Source: Nemertoderma westbladi
Lineage: Eukaryota; Xenacoelomorpha; Nemertodermatida; Nemertodermatidae
Reading direction: 5' to 3'
NCBI GenBank assembly: GCA_032718475.1
Contig: JAUCBJ010003755.1
Span: 1-54,753, forward strand
DNA length: 54,753 nucleotides
This document shows positions 34,551 to 47,319 of this stretch, one piece after another (position 1 is the stretch's first letter; the number at the start of each line of letters is the position of its first letter). A program made the position numbers and the translations under genes. The notes beneath the pieces were generated by a model, which was not told the DNA's origin, searched no databases, and saw only the letters and a list, made by a program, of their open reading frames with translations.

Positions 34551-35461
34551 TGTTACGATATATGGCGCTGTGTACCTATATTAGCCGTCATACAGTATAA
34601 TTATTAGATAAGCCATAAAGACGCGCAATGATATTTAGACAAGGAAAGCAAAACGCCCATATTTTTGAATTTATCCATTTTATACAGTATGTAGTCCTAC
34701 CTAGGTAATTTTGTAGTTAAATATAAGTAAATAGTTCCACGGTAGCAAGTTTCCTATGAAACCCTTGATATAAGCTTGCTGTTATTAGCCTCAATAGGAT
34801 TAACTGTGTATTGTTTTTAATTTTCTTTATATTTGCGCTAAATTAGAGTTTTTATGTACCGCATTATTAGTACCGCTAAATTAAGCATCGCCAAAATTAC
34901 CATATATGGTGACGATTTGTGATTCCAAGGAGCAATAGGTTCCCAATCCGGCTTCCTTATTGGCCTAACTGCTTCCAGGTTGGTCTAATGGTAGCGCGGA
35001 TTGGGGAACCAATCAGAGAACTATTGCATCATCCTTCGTGAATCACCTATAAATTGGCGGTATTTCCGGTATGTGCTATTGTAATTCAGGTAATTCCATT
35101 GCAATCTAGTGTGTAATTCTTTCTTAGTTTATCCACAATCTCAGTTTTTGTGTATTTCTGTATTTCCATTTGTTTTCTTGCAATAATTTGCAAAGGATTG
35201 CAGAGGAAAGCAAATAATTTGCAGGAGCCGTAGAAAATTAGTAAAATATATTAGCGGACGGCAGGTTAGCGCCATCCAACAGTAAGTAGCGGTTTTGTAT
35301 TTAGCAGTCCTACAGTAGTAATAGCACGCTCCTGATCACCCCTAGTTTAACAGTAAAGCAGTCTTTGTGTCCTTATCGGTTAGGCATGGGGTGGCCTGTT
35401 TAACAGTAAAGCACGTTTTGTGTGTCTTTAACAGTTAGTCAAGGTACCCGCTAGTTTAACA
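34551..35461 (+). repeat. 3' LTR (short form, 911 bp)
   Basis: Starts TGTTACGATATATGG, ends CTAGTTTAACA, followed by AACCC. Compared with the 5' LTR it lacks 1,285 bp (22 bp of unrelated or rearranged sequence at 35195-35216 instead), a further 23 bp near 35.26 kb, and possibly one 55-bp unit. The stem-loop (34908-35047) and TATA-like box (35048) are kept. No AATAAA is obvious. Confidence 0.9.
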
Positions 35462-36067
35462 AACCCTAAACACACGCAGTACGTTGATCGCCAACCCTAA
35501 ACACAAAGCAGTACGTTGATTTCCAACCCTAAACACACAGCAGTACGTTGATCGCCAACCCTAAACACACGCAGTACGTTGATCGCCAACCCTAAACACA
35601 AAGCAGTACGTTGATCGCCAACCCTAAACACACAGCAGTACGTTGATCGCCAACCCTAAACACACGCAGTACGTTGATCGCCAACCCTAAACACACGCAG
35701 TACGTTGATCGCCAACCCTAAACACACGCAGTACGTTGATCGCCAACCCTAAACACACGCAGTACGTTGATCGCCAACCCTAAACACACGCAGTACGTTG
35801 ATAGCCAACCCTAAACACACGCAGTACGTTGATCGCCAACCCTAAACACACGCAGTACGTTGATCGCCAACCCTAAACACACGCAGTACGTTGATCGCCA
35901 ACCCTAAACACACGCAGTACGTTGATCGCCAACCCTAAACACACGCAGTACGTTGATCGCCAACCCTAAACACACGCAGTACGTTGATCGCCAACCCTAA
36001 ACACACGCAGTACGTTGATCGCCAACCCTAAACACACGCAGTACGTTGATCGCCAACCCTAAACACA
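35462..36067. repeat. 31-bp satellite, right arm (about 19 units)
   Basis: Continues the array split by the BEL element, opening with the duplicated AACCC. The order of AAAGCAG, ACAGCAG and ACGCAG variants at 35.5-35.7 kb resembles that at 16.65-16.8 kb, indicating local duplication before the insertion. Confidence 0.96.
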
Positions 36068-39000
36068 CTTGGAATTGTTTGTGGTGCAATCTGGTTGATC
36101 GGCAACCCTAAACACACGTGGGATTGTTTGTGGTGCAATCTGGTTGATCGCCAACCCTAAACACACTTGGAATTGTTTGTGGTGCAATCTGGTTGATCGC
36201 CAACCCTAAACACACTTGGGATTGTTTGTGGTGCAATCTGGTTGATCGCCAACCCTAAACACACTTCGGATTGTTTGTGGTGCAATCTGGTTGATCGCCA
36301 ACCCTAAACACACTTGGGATTGTTTGTGGTGCAATCTGGTTGATCGCCAACCCTAAACACACTTCGGATTGTTTGTGGTGCAATCTGGTTGATCGCCAAC
36401 CCTAAACACACTTGGGATTGTTTGTGGTGCAATCTGGTTGATCGCCAACCCTAAACACACGCAGTACGTTGATCGCCAACCCTAAACACACTTGGGATTG
36501 TTTGTGGTGCAATCTGGTTGATCGCCAACCCTAAACACACTTGGGATTGTTTGTGGTGCAATCTGGTTGATCGCCAACCCTAAACACACTTGGGATTGTT
36601 TGTGGTGCAATCTGGTTGATCGCCAACCCTAAACACACTTGGGATTGTTTGTGGTGCAATCTGGTTGATCGCCAACCCTGAACACACTTGGGATTGTTTG
36701 TGGTGCAGTCTGGTTGATCGCCAACACTAAACACACTTGGGATTGTTTGTAGTGCAATCTGGTTGATCGCCAACCCTAAACACACTTGGGATTGTTTGTG
36801 GTGCAATCTGGTTGATCGCCAACCCTAAACACACTTGGGATTGTTTGTGGTGCAATCTGGTTGATCGCCAACCCTAAAAACACTTGGGATTGTTTGTGGT
36901 GCAATCTGGTTGATCGCCAACCCTAAACACACGCAGTACGTTGATCGCCAACCCTAAACACACTTGGGATTGTTTGTGGTGCAATCTGGTTGATCGTCAA
37001 CCCTAAACACACGCAGTACGTTGATCGCCAACCCTAAACACACTTGGGATTGTTTGTGGTGCAATCTGGTTGATCGCCAACCCTAAACATACTTGGGATT
37101 GTTTGTGGTGCAATCTGGTTGATCGCCAACCCTAAAAACACTTGGGATTGTTTGTGGCGCAATCTGGTTGATCGCCAACCCTAAACACACTTGGGATTGT
37201 TTGTGGTGCAATCTGGTTGATCGCCAACCCTAAACACACTTGGGATTGTATGTGGGTATGTGGTGTAAACTGGTTGATCGCCAACCCTAAACACACTTGG
37301 GATTGTTTGTGGTGCAATCTGGTTGATCGCCAACCCTAAACACACTTGGGATTGTTTGTGGTGCAATCTGGTTGATCGCCAACCCTAAACACACTTGGGA
37401 TTGTTTGTGGTGCAATCTGGTTGATCGCCAACCCTAAACACACTTGGGATTGTTTGTGGTGCAATCTGGTTGATCGCCAACCCTAAACACACTTGGGATG
37501 ATTTGTGGTGCAATCTGGTTGATCGCCAACCCTAAACACACTTGGGATTGTTTGTGGTGTAATCTGGTTGATCGCCAACCCTAAACACACTTGGGATTGT
37601 TTGTGGTGCAATCTGGTTGATCGCCAACCCTAAACACACTTGGGATTGTTTGTGGTGCAATCTAGTTGATCGCCAACCCTAAACACACTTGGGATTGTTT
37701 GTGGTGCAATCTGGTTGATCGCCAACCCTAAACACACTTGGGATTGTATGTGGTGTAATCTGGTTGATCGCCAACCCTAAACACACTTGGGATTGTTTGT
37801 GGTGCAATCTGGCTGATCGCCAACCCTAACACACTTGGGATTGTTTGTGGTGCAATCTGGTTGATCGCCAACCCTAAACACACTTGGGATTGTTTGTGGT
37901 GCAATCTGGTTGATCGCCAACCCTAAACACACTTGGGATTGTTTGTGGTGCAATCTGGTTGATCGCCAACCCTAAACACACTTGGGATTGTTTGTGGTGC
38001 AATCTGGTTGATCGCCAACCCTAAACACACTTGGGATTGTTTGTGGTGCAATCTGGTTGATCGCCAACCCTAAACACACTTGGGATTGTATGTGGTGTAA
38101 TCTGGTTGATCGCCAACCCTAAACACACTTGGGATTGTTTGTGGTGCAATCTGGCTGATCGCCAACCCTAACACACTTGGGATTGTTTGTGGTGCAATCT
38201 GGTTGATCGCCAACCCTAAACACACTTGGGATTGTTTGTGGTGCAATCTGGTTGATCGCCAACCCTAAACACACTTCGGATTGTTTGTGGTGCAATCTGG
38301 TTGATCGCCAACCCTAAACACACTTGGGATTGTTTGTGGTGCAATCTGGTTGATCGCCAACCCTAAACACACTTCGGATTGTTTGTGGTGCAATCTGGTT
38401 GATCGCCAACCCTAAACACACTTGGGATTGTTTGTGGTGCAATCTGGCTGATCGCCAACCCTAACACACTTGGGATTGTTTGTGGTGCAATCTGGCTGAT
38501 CGCCAACCCTAACACACTTGGGATTGTTTGTGGTGCAATCTGGTTGATCGCCAACCCTAAACACACATGGGATTGTATGTGGTGTAATCTGGTTGATCGC
38601 CAACCCTAAACACACTTGGGATTGTTTGTGGTGCAATCTGGCTGATCGCCAACCCTAACACACTTGGGATTGTTTGTGGTGCAATCTGGTTGATCGCCAA
38701 CCCTAAACACACTTGGGATTGTATGTGGGTATGTGGTGTAAACTGGTTGATCGCCAACCCTAAACACACTTGGGATTGTTTGTGGTGCAATCTGGTTGAT
38801 CGCCAACCCTAAACACACTTGGGATTGTTTGTGGTGCAATCTGGTTGATCGCCAACCCTAAACACACTTGGGATTGTTTGTGGTGCAATCTGGTTGATCG
38901 CCAACCCTAAACACACTTGGGATGATTTGTGGTGCAATCTGGTTGATCGCCAACCCTAAACACACTTGGGATTGTTTGTGGTGTAATCTGGTTGATCGCC

Positions 39001-42000
39001 AACCCTAAACACACTTGGGATTGTTTGTGGTGCAATCTGGTTGATCGCCAACCCTAAACACACTTGGGATTGTTTGTGGTGCAATCTAGTTGATCGCCAA
39101 CCCTAAACACACTTGGGATTGTTTGTGGTGCAATCTGGTTGATCGCCAACCCTAAACACACTTGGGATTGTATGTGGTGTAATCTGGTTGATCGCCAACC
39201 CTAAACACACTTGGGATTGTTTGTGGTGCAATCTGGCTGATCGCCAACCCTAACACACTTGGGATTGTTTGTGGTGCAATCTGGTTGATCGCCAACCCTA
39301 AACACACTTGGGATTGTTTGTGGTGCAATCTGGTTGATCGCCAACCCTAAACACACTTGGGATTGTTTGTGGTGCAATCTGGTTGATCGCCAACCCTAAA
39401 CACACTTGGGATTGTTTGTGGTGCAATCTGGTTGATCGCCAACCCTAAACACACTTGGGATTGTTTGTGGTGCAATCTGGTTGATCGCCAACCCTAAACA
39501 CACTTGGGATTGTATGTGGTGTAATCTGGTTGATCGCCAACCCTAAACACACTTGGGATTGTTTGTGGTGCAATCTGGCTGATCGCCAACCCTAACACAC
39601 TTGGGATTGTTTGTGGTGCAATCTGGTTGATCGCCAACCCTAAACACACTTGGGATTGTTTGTGGTGCAATCTGGTTGATCGCCAACCCTAAACACACTT
39701 CGGATTGTTTGTGGTGCAATCTCGTTGATCGCCAACCCTAAACACACTTGGGATTGTTTGTGGTGCAATCTGGTTGATCGCCAACCCTAAACACACTTCG
39801 GATTGTTTGTGGTGCAATCTGGTTGATCGCCAACCCTAAACACACTTGGGATTGTTTGTGGTGCAATCTGGCTGATCGCCAACCCTAACACACTTGGGAT
39901 TGTTTGTGGTGCAATCTGGCTGATCGCCAACCGTAACACACTTGGGATTGTTTGTGGTGCAATCTGGTTGATCGCCAACCCTAAACACACTTGGGATTGT
40001 TTGTGGTGCAATCTGGCTGATCGCCAACCCTAAACACACTTGGGATTGTTTGTGGTGCAATCTGGTTGATCGCCAACCCTATACACACTTGGGATTGTTT
40101 GTGGTGCAATCTGGTTGATCGCCAACCCTAACACACTTGGGATTGTTTGTGGTACAATCTGGTTGATCGCCAACCCTAAACACACTTGGGATTGTTTGTG
40201 GTGCAATCTGGTTGATCGTCAACCCTAACACACTTGGGATTGTTTGTGGTGCAATCTGGTTGATCGCCAACCCTAAACACACTTGGGATTGTTTGTGGTG
40301 CAATCTGGCTGATCGCCAACCCTAAACACACTTGGGATTGTTTGTGGTGCAATCTGGTTGATCGCCAACCCTAAACACACGCAGTACGTTGATCGCCAAC
40401 CCTAAACACACTTGGGATTGTTTGTGGTGCAATCTGGTTGATCGCCAACCCTAAACATACTTGGGATTGTTTGTGGTGCAATCTGGTTGATCGCCAACCC
40501 TAAACACACTTGGGATTGTTTGTGGCGCAATCTGGTTGATCGCCAACCCTAAACACACTTGGGATTGTTTGTGGTGCAATCTGGTTGATCGCCAACAGTA
40601 AACACACTTGGGATTGTTTGTGGTGCAATCTGGTTGATCGCCAACCCTAAACACACTTGGGATTGTATGTGGGTATGTGGTGTAAACTGGTTGATCGCCA
40701 ACCCTAAACACACTTGGGATTGTATGTGGGTATGTGGTGTAAACTGGTTGATCGCCAACCCTAAACACACTTGGGATTGTTTGTGGTGCAATCTGGTTGA
40801 TCGCCAACCCTAAACACACTTGGGATTGTTTGTGGTGCAATCTGGTTGATCGCCAACCCTAAACACACTTGGGATTGTTTGTGGTGCAATCTGGTTGATC
40901 GCCAACCCTAAACACACTTGGGATTGTTTGTGGTGCAATCAGGTTGATCGCCAACCCTAAACACACTTGGGATGATTTGTGGTGCAATCTGGTTGATCGC
41001 CAACCCTAAACACACTTGGGATTGTTTGTGGTGTAATCTGGTTGATCGCCAACCCTAAACACACTTGGGATTGTTTGTGGTGCAATCTGGTTGATCGCCA
41101 ACCCTAAACACACTTGGGATTGTTTGTGGTGCAATCTAGTTGATCGCCAACCCTAAACACACTTGGGATTGTTTGTGGTGCAATCTGGTTGATCGCCAAC
41201 CCTAAACACACTTGGGATTGTATGTGGTTTAATCTGGTTGATCGCCAACCCTAAACACACTTGGGATTGTTTGTGGTGCAATCTGGCTGATCGCCAACCC
41301 TAACACACTTGGGATTGTTTGTGGTGCAATCTGGTTGATCGCCAACCCTAAACACACTTAGGATTGTTTGTGGTGCAATCTGGTTGATCGCCAACCCTAA
41401 ACACACTTGGGATTGTTTGTGGTGCAATCTGGTTGATCGCCAACCCTAAACACACTTGGGATTGTTTGTGGTGCAATCTGGTTGATCGCCAACCCTAAAC
41501 ACACTTGGGATTGTTTGTGGTGCAATCTGGTTGATCGCCAACCCTAAACACACTTGGGATTGTATGTGGTGTAATCTGGTTGATCGCCAACCCTAAACAC
41601 ACTTGGGATTGTTTGTGGTGCAATCTGGCTGATCGCCAACCCTAACACACTTGGGATTGTTTGTGGTGCAATCTGGTTGATCGCCAACCCTAAACACACT
41701 TGGGATTGTTTGTGGTGCAATCTGGTTGATCGCCAACCCTAAACACACTTCGGATTGTTTGTGGTGCAATCTGGTTGATCGCCAACCCTAAACACACTTG
41801 GGATTGTTTGTGGTGCAATCTGGTTGATCGCCAACCCTAAACACACTTCGGATTGTTTGTGGTGCAATCTGGTTGATCGCCAACCCTAAACACACTTGGG
41901 ATTGTTTGTGGTGCAATCTGGCTGATCGCCAACCCTAACACACTTGGGATTGTTTGTGGTGCAATCTGGCTGATCGCCAACCCTAACACACTTGGGATTG

Positions 42001-45000
42001 TTTGTGGTGCAATCTGGTTGATCGCCAACCCTAAACACACTTGGGATTGTTTGTGGTGCAATCTGGCTGATCGCCAACCCTAAACACACTTGGGATTGTT
42101 TGTGGTGCAATCTGGTTGATCGCCAACCCTAAACACACTTGGGATTGTTTGTGGTGCAATCTGGTTGATCGCCAACCCTAACACACTTGGGATTGTTTGT
42201 GGTGCAATCTGGTTGATCGCCCACCCTAAACACACTTGGGATTGTTTGTGGTGCAATCTGGTTGATCGTCAACCCTAACTCACTTGGGATTGTTTGTGGT
42301 GCAATCTGGTTGATCGCCAACCCTAAACACACTTGGGATTGTTTGTGGTGCAATCTGGCTGATCGCCAACCCTAAACACACTTGGGATTGTTTGTGGTGC
42401 AATCTGGTTGATCGCCAACCCTAACACACTTGGGATTGTTTGTGGTGCAATCTGGTTGATCGCCAACCCTAAACACACTTGGGATTGTTTGTGGTGCAAT
42501 CTGGTTGATCGCCAACCCTAACACACTTGGGATTGTTTGTGGTGCAATCTGGTTGATCGCCAACCCTAAACACACTTGGGATTGTTTGTGGTGCAATCTG
42601 GTTGATCGCCAACCCTAAACATACTTGGGATTGTTTGTGGTGCAATCTGGTTGATCGCCAACCCTAAACACACTTGGGATTGTTTGTGGTGCAATCTGGT
42701 TGATCGCCAACCCTAAACATACTTGGGATTGTTTGTGGTGCAATCTGGTTGATCGCCAACCCTAAACATACTTGGGATTGTTTGTGGTGCAATCTGGTTG
42801 ATCGCCAACCCTAAACACACTTGGGATTGTATGTGGTGCAATCTGGTTGATCGCCAACCCTAACACACTTGGGATTGTTTGTGGTGCAATCTGGTTGATC
42901 GCCAACCCTAAACACACTTGGGATTGTTTGTGGTGCAATCTGGTTGATCGCCAACCCTAAACACACTTGGGATTGTATGTGGTGCAATCTGGTTGATCGC
43001 CAACCCTAACACACTTGGGATTGTTTGTGGTGCAATCTGGTTGATCGCCAACCCTAAACACACTTGGGATTGTTTGTGGTGCAATCTGGCTGATCGCCAA
43101 CCCTAACACACTTGGGATTGTTTGTGGTGCAATCTGGTTGATCGCCAACCCTAAACACACTTGGGATTGTATGTGGGTATGTGGTGTAAACTGGTTGATC
43201 GCCAACCCTAAACACACTTGGGATTGTTTGTGGTGCAATCTGGTTGATCGCCAACCCTAAACACACTTCGGATTGTTTGTGGTGCAATCTCGTTGATCGC
43301 CAACCCTAAACACACTTGGGATTGTTTGTGGTGCAATCTGGTTGATCGCCAACCCTAAACACACTTCGGATTGTTTGTGGTGCAATCTGGTTGATCGCCA
43401 ACCCTAAACACACTTGGGATTGTTTGTGGTGCAATCTGGCTGATCGCCAACCCTAACACACTTGGGATTGTTTGTGGTGCAATCTGGCTGATCGCCAACC
43501 GAACACACTTGGGATTGTTTGTGGTGCAATCTGGTTGATCGCCAACCCTAAACACACTTGGGATTGTTTGTGGTGCAATCTGGCTGATCGCCAACCCTAA
43601 ACACACTTGGGATTGTTTGTGGTGCAATCTGGTTGATCGCCAACCCTAAACACACTTGGGATTGTTTGTGGTGCAATCTGGTTGATCGCCAACCCTAACA
43701 CACTTGGGATTGTTTGTGGTACAATCTGGTTGATCGCCAACCCTAAACACACTTGGGATTGTTTGTGGTGCAATCTGGTTGATCGTCAACCCTAACACAC
43801 TTGGGATTGTTTGTGGTGCAATCTGGTTGATCGCCAACCCTAAACACACTTGGGATTGTTTGTGGTGCAATCTGGCTGATCGCCAACCCTAAACACACTT
43901 GGGATTGTTTGTGGTGCAATCTGGTTGATCGCCAACCCTAAACACACGCAGTACGTTGATCGCCAACCCTAAACACACTTGGGATTGTTTGTGGTGCAAT
44001 CTGGTTGATCGCCAACCCTAAACATACTTGGGATTGTTTGTGGTGCAATCTGGTTGATCGCCAACCCTAAACACACTTGGGATTGTTTGTGGCGCAATCT
44101 GGTTGATCGCCAACCCTAAACACACTTGGGATTGTTTGTGGTGCAATCTGGTTGATCGCCAACAGTAAACACACTTGGGATTGTTTGTGGTGCAATCTGG
44201 TTGATCGCCAACCCTAAACACACTTGGGATTGTATGTGGGTATGTGGTGTAAACTGGTTGATCGCCAACCCTAAACACACTTGGGATTGTATGTGGGTAT
44301 GTGGTGTAAACTGGTTGATCGCCAACCCTAAACACACTTGGGATTGTTTGTGGTGCAATCTGGTTGATCGCCAACCCTAAACACACTTGGGATTGTTTGT
44401 GGTGCAATCTGGTTGATCGCCAACCCTAAACACACTTGGGATTGTTTGTGGTGCAATCTGGTTGATCGCCAACCCTAAACACACTTGGGATTGTTTGTGG
44501 TGCAATCAGGTTGATCGCCAACCCTAAACACACTTGGGATGATTTGTGGTGCAATCTGGTTGATCGCCAACCCTAAACACACTTGGGATTGTTTGTGGTG
44601 TAATCTGGTTGATCGCCAACCCTAAACACACTTGGGATTGTTTGTGGTGCAATCTGGTTGATCGCCAACCCTAAACACACTTGGGATTGTTTGTGGTGCA
44701 ATCTAGTTGATCGCCAACCCTAAACACACTTGGGATTGTTTGTGGTGCAATCTGGTTGATCGCCAACCCTAAACACACTTGGGATTGTATGTGGTTTAAT
44801 CTGGTTGATCGCCAACCCTAAACACACTTGGGATTGTTTGTGGTGCAATCTGGCTGATCGCCAACCCTAACACACTTGGGATTGTTTGTGGTGCAATCTG
44901 GTTGATCGCCAACCCTAAACACACTTAGGATTGTTTGTGGTGCAATCTGGTTGATCGCCAACCCTAAACACACTTGGGATTGTTTGTGGTGCAATCTGGT

Positions 45001-47108
45001 TGATCGCCAACCCTAAACACACTTGGGATTGTTTGTGGTGCAATCTGGTTGATCGCCAACCCTAAACACACTTGGGATTGTTTGTGGTGCAATCTGGTTG
45101 ATCGCCAACCCTAAACACACTTGGGATTGTATGTGGTGTAATCTGGTTGATCGCCAACCCTAAACACACTTGGGATTGTTTGTGGTGCAATCTGGCTGAT
45201 CGCCAACCCTAACACACTTGGGATTGTTTGTGGTGCAATCTGGTTGATCGCCAACCCTAAACACACTTGGGATTGTTTGTGGTGCAATCTGGTTGATCGC
45301 CAACCCTAAACACACTTCGGATTGTTTGTGGTGCAATCTGGTTGATCGCCAACCCTAAACACACTTGGGATTGTTTGTGGTGCAATCTGGTTGATCGCCA
45401 ACCCTAAACACACTTCGGATTGTTTGTGGTGCAATCTGGTTGATCGCCAACCCTAAACACACTTGGGATTGTTTGTGGTGCAATCTGGCTGATCGCCAAC
45501 CCTAACACACTTGGGATTGTTTGTGGTGCAATCTGGCTGATCGCCAACCCTAACACACTTGGGATTGTTTGTGGTGCAATCTGGTTGATCGCCAACCCTA
45601 AACACACTTGGGATTGTTTGTGGTGCAATCTGGCTGATCGCCAACCCTAAACACACTTGGGATTGTTTGTGGTGCAATCTGGTTGATCGCCAACCCTAAA
45701 CACACTTGGGATTGTTTGTGGTGCAATCTGGTTGATCGCCAACCCTAACACACTTGGGATTGTTTGTGGTGCAATCTGGTTGATCGCCCACCCTAAACAC
45801 ACTTGGGATTGTTTGTGGTGCAATCTGGTTGATCGTCAACCCTAACTCACTTGGGATTGTTTGTGGTGCAATCTGGTTGATCGCCAACCCTAAACACACT
45901 TGGGATTGTTTGTGGTGCAATCTGGCTGATCGCCAACCCTAAACACACTTGGGATTGTTTGTGGTGCAATCTGGTTGATCGCCAACCCTAACACACTTGG
46001 GATTGTTTGTGGTGCAATCTGGTTGATCGCCAACCCTAAACACACTTGGGATTGTTTGTGGTGCAATCTGGTTGATCGCCAACCCTAACACACTTGGGAT
46101 TGTTTGTGGTGCAATCTGGTTGATCGCCAACCCTAAACACACTTGGGATTGTTTGTGGTGCAATCTGGTTGATCGCCAACCCTAAACATACTTGGGATTG
46201 TTTGTGGTGCAATCTGGTTGATCGCCAACCCTAAACACACTTGGGATTGTTTGTGGTGCAATCTGGTTGATCGCCAACCCTAAACATACTTGGGATTGTT
46301 TGTGGTGCAATCTGGTTGATCGCCAACCCTAAACATACTTGGGATTGTTTGTGGTGCAATCTGGTTGATCGCCAACCCTAAACACACTTGGGATTGTATG
46401 TGGTGCAATCTGGTTGATCGCCAACCCTAACACACTTGGGATTGTTTGTGGTGCAATCTGGTTGATCGCCAACCCTAAACACACTTGGGATTGTTTGTGG
46501 TGCAATCTGGCTGATCGCCAACCCTAAACACACTTGGGATTGTTTGTGGTGCAATCTGGTTGATCGCCAACCCTAAACACACTTGGGATTGTTTGTGGTG
46601 CAATCTGGTTGATCGCCAACCCTAACACACTTGGGATTGTTTGTGGTGCAATCTGGTTGATCGCCAACCCTAAACACACTTGGGATTGTTTGTGGTGCAA
46701 TCTGGTTGATCGCCAACCCTAAACATACTTGGGATTGTTTGTGGTGCAATCTGGTTGATCGCCAACCCTAAACACACTTGGGATTGTTTGTGGTGCAATC
46801 TGGTTGATCGCCAACCCTAAACATACTTGGGATTGTTTGTGGTGCAATCTGGTTGATCGCCAACCCTAACACACTTGGGATTGTTTGTGGTGCAATCTGG
46901 TTGATCGCCAACCCTAAACACACTTGGGATTGTTTGTGGTGCAATCTGGTTGATCGCCAACCCTAAACACACTTGGGATTGTTTGTGGTGCAATCTGGTT
47001 GATCGCCAATCCTAAACACACTTGGGATTGTTTGTGGTGCAATCTGGTTGATCGCCAACCCTAAACACACTTGGGATTGTTTGTGGTGCAATCTGGTTGA
47101 TCGCCAAC
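36068..47108. repeat. 49-bp satellite, about 225 units
   Basis: Unit at 47022-47070 for example: TTGGGATTGTTTGTGGTGCA, then ATCTG, then GTTGATCGCCAACCCTAAAC and ACAC. Variants are 48 bp (CCTAACACAC), 56-57 bp units with an extra GTGGGTAT block, TTCGG for TTGGG, and GGCTGATC for GGTTGATC. Single 31-bp units are scattered within it (near 36.45, 36.93, 37.01, 40.38 and 43.95 kb). Patterns recur at 3,567 bp (for example 40079 and 43646, 40451 and 44018, 41837 and 45404), so 39.8-43.3 kb and 43.4-46.9 kb are a duplicated block; a 2,050-bp spacing also occurs. Open frames on the minus strand are by-products. Confidence 0.97.
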
Positions 47109-47172
47109 CTCCTTTTCCTTTGAAATAAAATGTAAAACTAAAAATTGTTAATAAATCCAGACAATGACTTAC

Positions 47173-47319
47173 CTTTATTGGTTTGGTTGAGATGAATATA
47201 AGACACATTAGCTAGTCGAAATGTATCGAATAGTTTAGTTAGTTCGAGATTGTCCGAAATTACAACTTTATCTCGATTCGTCAAACTATGAATAGCCAAT
47301 AGATTACACATGCGAGGAC
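47173..47319 (-). CDS. DPP4-family (S9B) exon: end of the propeller
   Basis: Minus-strand exon between a pyrimidine-rich acceptor (TTGTTTTTTAG) and a near-perfect donor (AAG, then GTAAGT). It is 147 bp: two bases complete a Gly codon with the exon at 53135-53255, 48 full codons follow, and one base is left over, exactly what the exon at 13965-14150 needs. The peptide starts PRMCNLLAIHS, passes SDNLEL and ends YIHLNQTNK. This matches the DPP4 stretch that follows the last propeller cysteine: GPG-L/V-P, LHS, LEDN-x-x-L, ending LNETK. Two N-glycosylation sequons (NVS, NQT) fit an extracellular domain. The other two frames contain stops. It is bounded by the 37-bp minisatellite intron on one side and by the 49-bp satellite on the other. 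Confidence 0.88.

Larger units (their letters stand above)
17710..35461 (+). mobile_element. BEL/Pao LTR retrotransposon, 17.75 kb, inactive
   Basis: Complete boundaries: both LTRs start TGTTACGATATATGG, the 3' LTR ends GTTTAACA (terminal inverted repeat TGTTA/TAACA), and AACCC is duplicated on each side. The order is LTR, leader, gag with DUF1759-like region and zinc knuckles, protease remnant, RT, RNase H, integrase with C-terminal domain, spacer, a second long CCHC-containing reading unit, 3' noncoding region, LTR. The domain types and order up to integrase are those of BEL/Pao. At 17.75 kb it is much longer than typical members (about 5-10 kb), because of the second reading unit, a long 5' LTR and a nested LINE copy. 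LTR ends differ by roughly ten substitutions in the first 643 bp, suggesting a fairly recent insertion, yet coding frames have many stops and shifts. It is antisense to the host DPP-like gene. Confidence 0.93.

Noticed and set aside
16597-47108. Plant-type telomere repeats (CCCTAAA)
   Set aside because: CCCTAAA occurs once per 31- or 49-bp unit and never in tandem; the remaining unit is not telomeric and genes lie on both sides.
36531-47208. Open frames of 60-130 codons on the minus strand in the 49-bp satellite
   Set aside because: They are read-outs of the repeat and recur identically at each duplicated block; only the exon at 47173-47319 just outside it has splice signals and similarity.
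47173-47319. Leucine-rich-repeat exon
   Set aside because: Leucine spacing is only superficially LRR-like; the phase-matched neighbours and cysteine pattern fit the DPP4 family far better.
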